This document shows positions 56,208 to 64,000 of a DNA stretch of 64,000 bases, piece after piece. Under the pieces are notes generated by a model. The model searched no databases. It was given only the letters and a program-made list of their open reading frames with translations, and was not told where the DNA came from. Within the stretch, counting starts at the first letter, position 1; each line of letters opens with the position of its first letter. Position numbers and translations under genes: made by a program. Origin of the DNA: JAJCYL01 sp965206015 (GTDB lineage: Bacteria > Bacteroidota > Bacteroidia > Cytophagales > Cyclobacteriaceae); NCBI GenBank assembly GCA_965206015.1, contig CBDBIW010000014.1, positions 434,001 through 498,000 on the forward strand, given 5' to 3'.

Positions 56208-56468
56208 AGCGAGAGTTTTAATTGAAAAACAGTTTTCTATCTAAATGAATAGTAGTAATTAGTACTTATTGGTCTTGGTTGAAATCGGGTTATAGCAAAT
56301 GGTGTGATTCCTCTAAGAGAAGTTATATTATAACCGCAGAATCGACTTACACACACCTGATTATTCCAATGATTAATTACAGTTATTATTGATGCTGATG
56401 GCTACTTTAAGGTTAAATCTTTTGTTCAGGATGTTATGTTTTTTGATTTGTCCATCAAACATAGACAA

Positions 56469-56513
56469 AATTAAGACCGTTGCAAAAGTCACTGATTGAA
56501 TTGTAAGAGTCGA
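56469..56513 (+). repeat. 45 bp direct repeat, left copy
   Basis: AATTAAGACCGTTGCAAAAG and the next 25 bases recur at 62642-62686 with one mismatch, same orientation. The sequence resembles an insertion-sequence end, but no transposase adjoins it. Confidence 0.85.
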
Positions 56514-57013
56514 AATCCAATGCCACTAAAGATAAGCACTCATAAATATTTATAAGTGCTAGAGTATTTGATAAAAGGTTTGATTTTTCGTACTGGGGAG
56601 TGATCTGGTCGGGAGTGCTCTGCCTGATGGCTGATTTTTCAAAAGAAGGATTTGAGATAATGCCGTAATCTTTCGATGGTATGAGCGGGTTCTGGTCAGG
56701 ATTGTTTTCAGGTGGTATAGTGCATAGGTTCGGTTGATACTAGCGACCCGTTTTTCATTGCTGCTGTTGATGATTTGTCTTTGGGATGGTTTTGGTTTAA
56801 TGCCAAAGCAATCAGGTATTACACAGTGTGATAAGCAGGGTTTTGGCAATAAATCTTTCATCCGATATGGTTAACCTGAGTTCACAGAGAAGTTTTGTTT
56901 TGAAACCCTCAAAAGCCATTTCCGGGGTTTCTTTTTATATCCATAAAATACTAATAACCACGTAATTATACCTTATCTTAAGGGCATTAAATCTTAAATC
57001 ACAATTCATCACC

Positions 57014-57021
57014 TATCTTTG
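57014..57021 (+). promoter_or_regulatory. Candidate -7 element for prfC
   Basis: TATCTTTG matches TAnnTTTG and lies 20 bases before the prfC ATG. No well-placed TTG upstream. Confidence 0.4.
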
Positions 57022-57040
57022 CCCTCCGATTTTAAGTATC

Positions 57041-58645
57041 ATGGCAGTAGCAGTTAAGGAAGATGCATTATTGAGGAAGGAAATTGAGCGAAGGAGGACC
57101 TTTGGCATCATCAGTCACCCTGATGCGGGCAAGACGACACTTACTGAAAAACTGCTGCTATTTGGGGGTGCCATTCAAAAAGCCGGCGCAGTTAAGTCAA
57201 GCAAAATTGACCGGGACACCACCTCCGACTGGATGGAGATTGAAAAACAGAGAGGCATATCAGTAGCGACCTCAGTAATGGGTTTCGATTACAAGGGAGT
57301 AAAAATCAATCTCCTGGACACACCTGGTCACCAGGATTTTGCAGAAGATACTTATCGTACTTTAACAGCGGTTGACAGTGTGGTCTTGGTGATTGACTGC
57401 GTGAAAGGTGTCGAGATACAAACCGAAAAGCTGATGGAGATTTGCCGTATGAGAAAAACTCCGGTCATCTGCTTCATCAATAAACTGGACCGCGAAGGCA
57501 GAGATCCCTTTGACTTGCTGGATGAGGTTGAAGCCAAATTGGATATTAAAATTCACCCTATGAGCTGGCCCATAGGGATGGGCAAAAGCTTCAAAGGTGT
57601 TTATTCCCTGTATGAAAAGAAGTTGTTGCTGTTTACGCCCGGTAAACAAACAGTACAAAATGAATATGTTGAGATTGCAGATATCTCAAGTACAGAACTG
57701 GAGAAGTATATCACCAATAAAGAAACTGGGCAACTGAGAGAAGATATTGAGTTGATTGACGGTGTTTATGGTGATCTCGATATTAAAGATTACAAGTCCG
57801 GGAAAGTTGCTCCCGTATTTTTCGGTAGTGCCGTAAACAATTTCGGTGTAAAAGAACTTTTGGATTGTTTCATTGACGTGGCTCCTTTTCCAAGAAATAG
57901 AGAAACGGAAGACAGGGAAATATCTCCCTTGGAAAACACTTTCTCAGGTTTCATCTTTAAAATCCACGCTAATATGGATCCCCGACACAGAAACAGGCTG
58001 GCGTTTGTCAGAGTGTGTTCAGGCAAATTTGCGAGAGGCAGCAATTACCATCATGTGAGGTTGGACAAGAAATTTCGTTTCTCAAACGCTACCGCTTTCA
58101 TGGCTCAGGACAAAGAAACCATTGACGTTGCTTACCCTGGAGATATTGTGGGTCTCTACGATACGGGTAACCTGAAGATTGGAGATACTTTGAGCGAGCA
58201 AAACGAAGGCTCATACAAAGGAATACCAAGCTTTTCCCCAGAAATCTTCCGAGAGGTAGTTAACCTGGATGCTATGAAATCAAAGCAGCTGGAAAAAGGC
58301 CTCAAGCAATTAATGGACGAAGGTGTGGCGCAGATGTTTACCTATGAAATGGGGGCAAGGAAAGTAGTTGGAACGGTTGGCATTTTACAATTCGAAGTCA
58401 TCCAGTATCGGTTGAAGAATGAATATGGTGCCACCTGCAAATTTGAATCTAGCAATCTTTACAAGTCCTGCTGGTTTGATAGCAAAGACGACAAAAAGCT
58501 AAAACAATTTATCGACTCCAAACAAAGACATATTGCTAAAGACAAAGATGGCAAACAAGTTTTTATGGCCGAATCTAAAGCCTGGCTTCAAATGGTTCAG
58601 GACAATTTTCCAGAAATCAATTTTCATTTCACCTCAGAATTTTAG
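57041..58645 (+). CDS. prfC: Peptide chain release factor 3
   Basis: RF3 is the GTPase that removes RF1/RF2 from the ribosome after termination. The 534 residues include the P-loop SHPDAGKTTL, SKIDRDTTSDWMEIEKQRGIS (switch I region typical of RF3), DTPGHQDF and NKLDREGRDPFD, domain II with FIFKIHANMDPRHRNR, and the C-terminal VGTVGILQFEVIQYRLK. Full length for the family. It appears to be transcribed alone from a -7 element 20 bases upstream. Confidence 0.96.
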   Translation: MAVAVKEDALLRKEIERRRTFGIISHPDAGKTTLTEKLLLFGGAIQKAGAVKSSKIDRDTTSDWMEIEKQRGISVATSVMGFDYKGVKINLLDTPGHQDFAEDTYRTLTAVDSVVLVIDCVKGVEIQTEKLMEICRMRKTPVICFINKLDREGRDPFDLLDEVEAKLDIKIHPMSWPIGMGKSFKGVYSLYEKKLLLFTPGKQTVQNEYVEIADISSTELEKYITNKETGQLREDIELIDGVYGDLDIKDYKSGKVAPVFFGSAVNNFGVKELLDCFIDVAPFPRNRETEDREISPLENTFSGFIFKIHANMDPRHRNRLAFVRVCSGKFARGSNYHHVRLDKKFRFSNATAFMAQDKETIDVAYPGDIVGLYDTGNLKIGDTLSEQNEGSYKGIPSFSPEIFREVVNLDAMKSKQLEKGLKQLMDEGVAQMFTYEMGARKVVGTVGILQFEVIQYRLKNEYGATCKFESSNLYKSCWFDSKDDKKLKQFIDSKQRHIAKDKDGKQVFMAESKAWLQMVQDNFPEINFHFTSEF

Positions 58646-58663
58646 CTCCTGACAAATACCATC

Positions 58664-58694
58664 TTGTTATTTAGAATCAATCTAAATAACATTG
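58664..58694 (+). promoter_or_regulatory. Promoter with overlapping palindromic operator for the iron ABC operon
   Basis: TTG (58664-58666) and TAACATTG (58687-58694, one mismatch to TAnnTTTG) are 20 bases apart. A 10 bp inverted repeat GTTATTTAGA / TCTAAATAAC (58666-58690, 5-base centre) fills the spacer. Such a position suits a metal-dependent repressor; it could instead be an imperfect prfC terminator, but no T-run follows. Confidence 0.5.
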
Positions 58695-58720
58695 CAACCT
58701 TCTTTTAAAATTCAGACAAG

Positions 58721-59764
58721 ATGAAAACATCTCAATTCCTATCTATTGCCCTCCTGGTCGCAATTTCAGCGTGTTCAGGTACTGAACAAAAAACTGAAGA
58801 AGCCACTGAAGAGAAAGTGGTAAATCTCTATTCTCACCGTCATTACGATGCTGATAAAGAACTCTATAAAAAGTTTGAAGAAACTACCGGAATCAAGGTT
58901 AATATCGTCCAGGCAAGTGCTGATGAATTGATCACGAGGATGGAAGCTGAGGGGCAAGATTCACCTGCTGACTTGCTATTGACTGTAGATGCAGGTCGTC
59001 TGCATCGAGCTCACGAAAAAGGCCTCTTTCAATCCATTAATTCAGAAACACTCAATCAAAACATTCCTTCGAAATTCAGAGAGCCGGAAGGCAATTGGTT
59101 TGGTTTGACTTACAGAGCCAGGATTGTGGTTTATGACAAAGACAAGGTTGATCCCGCACAATTATCGACTTATGAAGATCTGACAGACCCAAAATGGAAG
59201 GGTAAAATCATGATCAGGTCTTCTGGAAACATTTACAACCAATCATTACTGGCATCCATTGTAGCTGCAAATGGAAGAGAAGGTGCAAAAGAATGGACAA
59301 CTGGCGTAATGGCAAATTTTGCCAGGGACCCTCAGGGTAGTGATCGAGATCAAATGAAATCTATTGTGGCCGGTGAAGGTGAAATAGCCATTGTCAATAC
59401 TTATTATTTGGGACTCTTACTAAATTCATCCGACCCTGAAGAGGTGAAAGTTGGCAAGCAAATGAAAGTATTCTATCCTAACCAGGACGGTAGAGGAGCA
59501 CATATCAACGTAAGTGGAATTGGAGTTGCCAAATATGCTCCAAACAAAGAGAACGCCATCAAATTAGTGGAATTCTTGTCCGGGGAAGAGGCCCAAAAAG
59601 TATTCGCACAGATCAATTACGAATTTCCCGTGAATCCAAAAAATCAAGCATCGGCCCTTCTACAATCATGGGGTGAGTTTAAAGCAGATGAACTCAATTT
59701 GGCTGAATTGGGTAAAAACAACCGTGACGCGGTGATGATTTTTGATGAGGTGGGCTGGAAATAA
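58721..59764 (+). CDS. Iron(III) ABC transporter substrate-binding lipoprotein
   Basis: 347 residues of the FutA/AfuA/FbpA type. Lipobox ends at the Cys in AISACSGT, then an acidic linker, then VNLYSHRHYDADKELYKKFEE and a C-terminal block FPVNPKNQ. The Tyr pair in NTYYLGLL is the usual Fe-ligand position of FutA-type proteins. It captures ferric iron outside the inner membrane. It is followed by permease and ATPase genes; a hairpin in the 64-base gap may keep this message more abundant than the rest. Confidence 0.92.
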   Translation: MKTSQFLSIALLVAISACSGTEQKTEEATEEKVVNLYSHRHYDADKELYKKFEETTGIKVNIVQASADELITRMEAEGQDSPADLLLTVDAGRLHRAHEKGLFQSINSETLNQNIPSKFREPEGNWFGLTYRARIVVYDKDKVDPAQLSTYEDLTDPKWKGKIMIRSSGNIYNQSLLASIVAANGREGAKEWTTGVMANFARDPQGSDRDQMKSIVAGEGEIAIVNTYYLGLLLNSSDPEEVKVGKQMKVFYPNQDGRGAHINVSGIGVAKYAPNKENAIKLVEFLSGEEAQKVFAQINYEFPVNPKNQASALLQSWGEFKADELNLAELGKNNRDAVMIFDEVGWK

Positions 59765-59781
59765 GATTATGGATTAAAGGA

Positions 59782-59813
59782 TTTGAAGATTTGGAATTAA
59801 TCGAATCTTCAAA
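59782..59813 (+). other. Intercistronic hairpin between binding protein and permease genes
   Basis: TTTGAAGATT (59782-59791) and AATCTTCAAA (59804-59813) form a 10 bp perfect stem with a 12-base loop. It has no T-run, so RNA protection or partial termination is more likely than full termination. Confidence 0.55.
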
Positions 59814-59828
59814 CCTTCAAATACTATA

Positions 59829-61442
59829 ATGCATAAATTATCAGGGAGGAATTATAATCCGTGGACGGTCAATATAGTCTTGATCCTTGTCCTCATTTCA
59901 ATACCCATATTCATTATTTACACTGGATTAATTAACAGAAACAGTCCAACATGGAATCATATTACTTCAAACCTGCTTCCACAATACATTGCAAACACAT
60001 CATTTCTGGTTCTTGGAACAGTTGTTCTAACCTTGATTTTTGGCACACTTACCGCATGGTTTGTCGCTGCTTATGACTTCCCATTCAGAAAACAATTGAG
60101 CTGGCTACTGGTACTGCCCCTTACCATACCAACTTATATTGCCGCTTATGCCTACTCAGGTCTTTTTGAATACACCGGCCCAATTTTCAGTTTACTCAGG
60201 AACTCATTCAATCTTGAATTGAGCGGTTTAAATGTTAGAAATATTTATGGTGCCATAGTAGTGATCTCATCAGTGCTTTACCCCTATGTTTATATCGCTG
60301 CCAGAGCATCATTTCTTGTCGATTCCGGCCGACTGTTCGAAGCGGCCAGAACACTGGGGAGTACACCATTTTCCAACTTTTGGAAAATCGTGTTACCTGT
60401 ATCAAGACCGGCTATTGTTGCAGGTATGAGCCTTGTAATCATGGAGGTTTTGAACGAATATGGTGCTGTCAAATACTATGGTGTCACCACTTTTACAACA
60501 GGTATATTCAGAGCGTGGTTTTCGTTGGAAGATCTCCAGGCAGCCATCTGCCTTTCGGCACTGCTAATGACTTTTGTATTTGCCTTAATCATCGCGGAAA
60601 GGTTACAGCGTGGAAAAAGGCAGTTTAAAAGTGGAACTGGGAATTCCCCATTGAGCAGATATCGTCTTAATGGAACCTCCAAATACTTAGCGTTTTTGGT
60701 ATGTTTAATCCCCGTTGTAGCTGGATTCCTTTTCCCCATTCTCCAATTGTTTTACTGGGGAACATTCACTTTTGGTAAAGTTATAGGTGACGATTTTGCA
60801 CCATTGATTGCCAATAGTTTTTCGCTGTCATTTATGGCTGCACTTTTATGCGTTGCAATCTCTGTTGTACTTGTTTATTCAGTCCGCTTGAGTAGAAATA
60901 ATCAATCAGAAATTTTTGGCCAAATTGCATCATTGGGCTATTCCATTCCCGGCGCAGCGATGGCGGTTGGGATAATGATGACCACATTGTTTATTGACCA
61001 GGCCGTATTGAGGACTCTAAACTTCTCGACCGGATTAGTACTTACCGGGAGCATGTTTGCCCTGCTATATGCTTACATTATTCGGTATTTAGCTGTGGGC
61101 TATAATCCAATTGATAGTGGGTTCAAGAAGATTGCTTTTTCATTAACGGAGGTGTCAAGAACATTGGGAATTAGCCCCCTTCAAAGTCTGTTTTCAATAA
61201 ATTTACCCCTGCTCAAGCCAGCCCTGTGGAGTGCATTATTGCTGGTTTTTGTGGATGTGATGAAAGAACTTCCGTTGACACTTATTCTACGACCGTTTAA
61301 TTATGAGACACTGGCTACAAGGGCATTTCGGTATGCAAACGATGAAATGGTTCCAGAGTCCGCACCAGTATCATTGGTTATTATTGCAACAGCTTTGATA
61401 CCAATTATACTCCTGAATAGAAAAATAGACCAGGTTCAATAG
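59829..61442 (+). CDS. Iron(III) ABC transporter permease (two-domain FbpB)
   Basis: 537 residues with two binding-protein-dependent permease domains, each with about six helices and an EAA loop: EAARTLGSTPFSNFWKIVLP near 176 and EVSRTLGISPLQSLFSINLP near 440. Two domains in one chain is the normal FbpB layout, so one copy can form the whole channel. Its TAG stop overlaps the GTG of the ATPase gene by one base. Confidence 0.93.
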   Translation: MHKLSGRNYNPWTVNIVLILVLISIPIFIIYTGLINRNSPTWNHITSNLLPQYIANTSFLVLGTVVLTLIFGTLTAWFVAAYDFPFRKQLSWLLVLPLTIPTYIAAYAYSGLFEYTGPIFSLLRNSFNLELSGLNVRNIYGAIVVISSVLYPYVYIAARASFLVDSGRLFEAARTLGSTPFSNFWKIVLPVSRPAIVAGMSLVIMEVLNEYGAVKYYGVTTFTTGIFRAWFSLEDLQAAICLSALLMTFVFALIIAERLQRGKRQFKSGTGNSPLSRYRLNGTSKYLAFLVCLIPVVAGFLFPILQLFYWGTFTFGKVIGDDFAPLIANSFSLSFMAALLCVAISVVLVYSVRLSRNNQSEIFGQIASLGYSIPGAAMAVGIMMTTLFIDQAVLRTLNFSTGLVLTGSMFALLYAYIIRYLAVGYNPIDSGFKKIAFSLTEVSRTLGISPLQSLFSINLPLLKPALWSALLLVFVDVMKELPLTLILRPFNYETLATRAFRYANDEMVPESAPVSLVIIATALIPIILLNRKIDQVQ

Positions 61443-62170
61443 TGGGCAACGTCATCATTCACGATATCTATCACCATTACAATGTCAATTCATTCGAATT
61501 GAACATAGAACATCTTGAGGTACAAGATGGCCAAACGGTTGCCCTTGTTGGTGAAAGTGGCTGTGGTAAAACAACTTTACTTCGAGCTATCGCTGGACTT
61601 GAATGTCCTTCAAGGGGTAAGATTCAAATTGGTGATCATGAGGTTTGTAGTCAATCAATCTTTCTGCCACCTGAAAAAAGGAATGTTGGTCTTGTCTTCC
61701 AGGATTATGCTCTTTTCCCACATCTTACGGTTAAAAAAAATATTGAATTTGGTCTTAAGAAATTGGCAATAGAAGATAAGAAATTGCGTTTGCAGGAAAT
61801 TATTGATCTCACCAATCTCGAGGAGTTCATTGATCGATATCCGCATGAACTATCTGGCGGACAACAACAACGAGTTGCAATTGCAAGAGTACTGGTTTGC
61901 CAGCCAAAAGTGCTCCTACTCGATGAGCCATTCAGCAATATGGACGAACCTCTGAAGGTGAAAGTCCGCTCAGAAATCAAGGTTCTGATTACAACGAGCA
62001 AGACCACCACTATTCTTGTAAGTCATGACATTAGAGATGCGTTTGCAATAGCTGATTCTATTGTGATCCTTAAAAATGGTAAAATAGAACAAATTGGTAC
62101 TGAAGATGAATTAAAGAGCAAGCCTCAGAACGATTACGTTAAAGAATTGGTGACCACCAATCCTGTTTAG
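61442..62170 (+). CDS. Iron(III) ABC transporter ATP-binding protein (FbpC-like, short)
   Basis: 242 residues with Walker A GESGCGKTT (37-45), Q-loop LVFQDYALFPHLTVKKNIEFGL, signature LSGGQQQRVAIARVL, Walker B VLLLDEPFSNMD and the switch His in LVSHDI. It lacks the C-terminal TOBE domain of longer FbpC proteins. It starts with GTG 61442, overlapping the permease stop, so expression is coupled. Confidence 0.94.
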   Translation: MGNVIIHDIYHHYNVNSFELNIEHLEVQDGQTVALVGESGCGKTTLLRAIAGLECPSRGKIQIGDHEVCSQSIFLPPEKRNVGLVFQDYALFPHLTVKKNIEFGLKKLAIEDKKLRLQEIIDLTNLEEFIDRYPHELSGGQQQRVAIARVLVCQPKVLLLDEPFSNMDEPLKVKVRSEIKVLITTSKTTTILVSHDIRDAFAIADSIVILKNGKIEQIGTEDELKSKPQNDYVKELVTTNPV

Positions 62171-62263
62171 CTACCAATAGTGCTCTGTTGTCTCCATTTT
62201 CCCTATTTTTAAGAAGTTAATAACCATTAGAATCACAAACTGGACCAAGATTTTGATCACTCT

Positions 62264-62590
62264 ATGAGTTCATCGAATGAAGCACTTCTGGAAAAACTGC
62301 GATCAGAAGTGGAGGATAATCTAAAGAATGAGCAGTTTGGAGTAGAAGAACTAGCCGACAAGGCAGGTATGAGTCGCTCCCACCTGCATCGGAAACTGCA
62401 AGAAGCCACTGGTCAATCCATAAGTCAGTTTATACGGAAGTATCGATTGAAGAAAGCTATTGAAATTCCCCAAGGCGAAGAAATTACCGCTTCTGAAGTC
62501 CGCCTACCAGGTAAGGTTTTGGTAGTGCCACTGATTTCACTAAATCATTGACTGACTTTTACGGTTATCCACCTGGGGAAGCCAAAACAT
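62264..62590 (+). pseudogene. AraC-type HTH fragment, frameshifted
   Basis: The 95-residue frame opens with SSSNEALLEKLRSEVEDNL and has the first HTH half (VEELADKAGMSRSHLHRKL, GQSISQFIRKYRLKKA). After ITASEV the frame breaks; other frames carry the rest (SATDFTKS, TDFYGYPPGEAK). A sensor or periplasmic part normally lies before this domain and is missing. It cannot be a working regulator unless the break is an assembly error. Confidence 0.8.
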
Positions 62591-62985
62591 AGAAACGAGT
62601 CAACTTCAAACAATGCTCAAATCAAATCCCAGGAAAGAACTAATTAAGACCGTTGCAAAAGTCACTGATTGAATTTTAAGAGTCGAGATTTGTAATTTTT
62701 GGATTTAGACAGTTATAGTACCTGTTTCTTTGTCTGCCCCATTAGCTCTAATTGATCTGTTTGAGCACCTTTTGCCCTCTTATTTCGCTGTGTTACACAG
62801 CATTGGACACAATTATCCCAGGTGAGCGGTATAAATTATAACATAGTGGCCTCCATTAGATTATGTGTTTCGTTCTATCTGTTATCCACGGTTGAGCAGG
62901 AGCAGGATTATACCACTCTTGAGCAGTTGCCTAAAAACAAATGATCAGGTAAATTAGACTGAAAGGAGCCCAGTGCATGGCTTTA
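62591..62985. other. Gene-free stretch with right copy of the 45 bp repeat
   Basis: No gene recognised. The 45 bp repeat at 62642-62686 (see 56469-56513) lies here, followed by ~300 bases without structure I can name. Confidence 0.5.
62642..62686 (+). repeat. 45 bp direct repeat, right copy
   Basis: Matches 56469-56513 with one mismatch, same orientation. Confidence 0.85.
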
Positions 62986-63450
62986 TTACTTATTGAAATT
63001 CTCCAAGGTCTTGAGGAATTGAGCCGCATTTTGATACCCGGCAACGGGCTTTACTTTTTTAAAGCTTTCGTCAATGAAAACAATCGTTGGTAGCCCCTGA
63101 ACCTTGAACGATTTCACCAGTTCTCGTTCAGTGAGTGTTTGGCCATTGAATGTAATGGGGTTGTGGCTTTCGGCATCGATTCTAACGGCATAGTAATTTT
63201 CATTTATGTAATTTGAAACTTTGCTGTTGGTGAATGTTTTACGATCCATAATCTTACACCAACCACACCATTCGGCGTAAATGTCGATAAACACCTTGCG
63301 AGGATTACTTTTGACCAACTCCTGGGCTTCTTCAATTGAGACCCAGTTGATTTCGGTTTCATCGGAATTATGCAGGACGGAGTCATTTGCTCGGAAAGAC
63401 ATGAGGTACAAGACTGCGGCTGCAAGTACTGCCAATTGAAGTTTTATCAT
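62986..63450 (-). CDS. Thioredoxin-like protein, exported (DUF255/Thioredoxin_7 type)
   Basis: 154 residues with an N-terminal hydrophobic anchor or signal (QLAVLAAAVLYLMSF), the redox site Cys62-Gly-Trp-Cys65 in DIYAEWCGWCKIMDRKTF, and the cis-proline in VQGLPTIVFID. The motif and the RKTF.N..V...N.NY block are like periplasmic thiol reductases related to DsbD C-terminal domains. Partner unknown. Confidence 0.9.
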   Translation of the reverse strand: MIKLQLAVLAAAVLYLMSFRANDSVLHNSDETEINWVSIEEAQELVKSNPRKVFIDIYAEWCGWCKIMDRKTFTNSKVSNYINENYYAVRIDAESHNPITFNGQTLTERELVKSFKVQGLPTIVFIDESFKKVKPVAGYQNAAQFLKTLENFNK

Positions 63451-63460
63451 TTCGCTTTTA

Positions 63461-63730
63461 TTAAATCAAATAACTGTTCTCTATTTCCGTCATTAAGCAC
63501 TCTTTAAAATTCCTGCCTATAGAAATCTATTTATTCCCAATCACAACTACATTGCCATTAATGGTATTTATATACTTTAAGTTCACTATAAATGATTTAT
63601 GTATCTTCATAAAATGGCTGGAAGGTAGATGGGCCTCCCAATGCTTCATGGCTTGCAAAATTAGATGAGTAGTAGACTCAGTTACAATTTTAACGTAGTC
63701 CTGAATACCTTCTATATAAATTAACGTGAG
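63461..63730 (-). pseudogene. LytTR response-regulator DNA-binding domain, cut by IS982
   Basis: The frame encodes YIEGIQDYVKIVTESTTHLI, MKHWEAHLPSSHFMKIHKSF, IVNLKYINTINGNVVVIGNK, then TAG, then ISIGRNFKECLM to a stop at 63461. These are the core of a LytTR domain with a nonsense codon where IG.KxI.IGR is expected. The receiver domain is missing: sequence before about 63722 is the IS982 end (MISLYPELTL). Confidence 0.85.
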
Positions 63731-64000
63731 TTCGGGGTAAAGAGAGATCATCAAGGCGGGAAAAGCTGTTCAAAATCCGTATAGTCGAGTTTGATTGCAG
63801 GTTTTTTCTCAGTGAAATTGTAAGCCATTAATGCTGAGAAAAGCTTGTTAAGGAAATTGTAAGGACGTCTGTGTCTTGAATGCTTCGACCTGAAATATGT
63901 TTTTGAGCTGGTCAATACTGGTTTTACAAATAGCTCTTTTACCAGGTAGTACAGCATCCATCATGGGTGTGATTGATGAAGATTTCACATTCGGTTTGAG
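63719..64000 (-). mobile_element. IS982 family transposase 3' part (continues beyond window)
   Basis: Minus-strand frames give DAVLPGKRAICKTSIDQLKN and, after a frame break near 63860, RHRRPYNFLNKLFSALMAYN, TEKKPAIKLDYTDFEQLFPP. The end ATTAACGTGAGTTCGGGGTA lies at about 63720. The same end sequence, in the other orientation, closes the fragment at 54800-55308. Confidence 0.88.

Larger units (their letters stand above)
56208..57040. other. Gene-poor 830 bp region with IS-end-like repeat
   Basis: No gene can be supported. It contains a 45 bp sequence (56469-56513) repeated at 62642-62686. A 100-codon open frame on the minus strand (56559-56861) is basic, has no signal or motif and is likely chance. 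Confidence 0.5.

Noticed and set aside
56559..56861. 100-codon basic frame on the minus strand in the gene-poor region
   Set aside because: No domain, signal or neighbour logic; likely chance in low-constraint DNA.

Overview
The window looks like a chromosomal segment of a marine-type Bacteroidota bacterium, most likely order Cytophagales. Pointers are type IX secretion genes (a partial sprA/sov, then porU and porV side by side), a TonB energy transducer, a DUF6150 protein, BIG2-type Ig repeats, very weak Shine-Dalgarno use, AT-rich intergenic DNA and several promoters that fit the Bacteroidota TTG / TAnnTTTG pattern. The genus is not determinable from what is seen here.

Region 1 (1-18.6 kb) is an ordered core. 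It holds the C-terminal 60 percent of SprA, gcvH with a VanZ-like gene, tonB, a minus-strand run (FAD oxidoreductase, a large TolB/BamA-like protein, yicC), an MBL hydrolase with phosphatidylserine synthase, and the porU-porV-M16 run. SprA (translocon), PorU (sortase) and PorV (shuttle) belong to one secretion machine.

Region 2 (18.6-39.3 kb) is core metabolism with scars. A dead IS3 element precedes an unusual Rieske-thiamine-diphosphate fusion enzyme. Then come the pyruvate dehydrogenase E2 subunit, DinB, a YheT-type hydrolase, DUF1080 with a nucleoside-type MFS carrier, a gutted M28 peptidase, the tail-specific protease, a decayed FtsX/OmpA composite, a huge exported protein of about 1611 residues, a broken prmA, DUF6150, a class V aminotransferase and rluD.

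Region 3 (39.3-56.2 kb) is an accessory zone full of decay. Two copies of a ~230 bp repeat each head a gene for a glycine-zipper protein followed by a tiny membrane protein. This is the best candidate for an undescribed (bacteriocin-like) system, although both main genes are interrupted. After a short-repeat field, an IS200/IS605-type end truncates a diacylglycerol kinase gene. Then follow a class V aminotransferase, a shattered BIG2 lipoprotein, a TauE/SafE gene cut by an IS1 remnant, remains of a GH53 galactanase next to a 5'-truncated GH2 gene, an SDR fragment, an IS982 element with visible ends, a DUF4097 protein, a lipoprotein cytochrome c, an intact TauE, an IS200-type fragment and a second IS982 fragment.

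Region 4 (56.2-64 kb) contains prfC and a complete iron(III) ABC importer (binding protein, fused permease, ATPase). A palindrome overlaps the importer's predicted promoter. The block lies between two 45 bp direct repeats and between oppositely oriented IS982 remnants. An AraC fragment, a thioredoxin-like gene and a LytTR fragment cut by IS982 finish the window.

Several broken genes sit in clusters while very long neighbouring genes are intact. This suggests real gene decay near mobile elements, but single-base assembly errors cannot be excluded from sequence alone. All family assignments are from reading motifs by eye; no database search was run.
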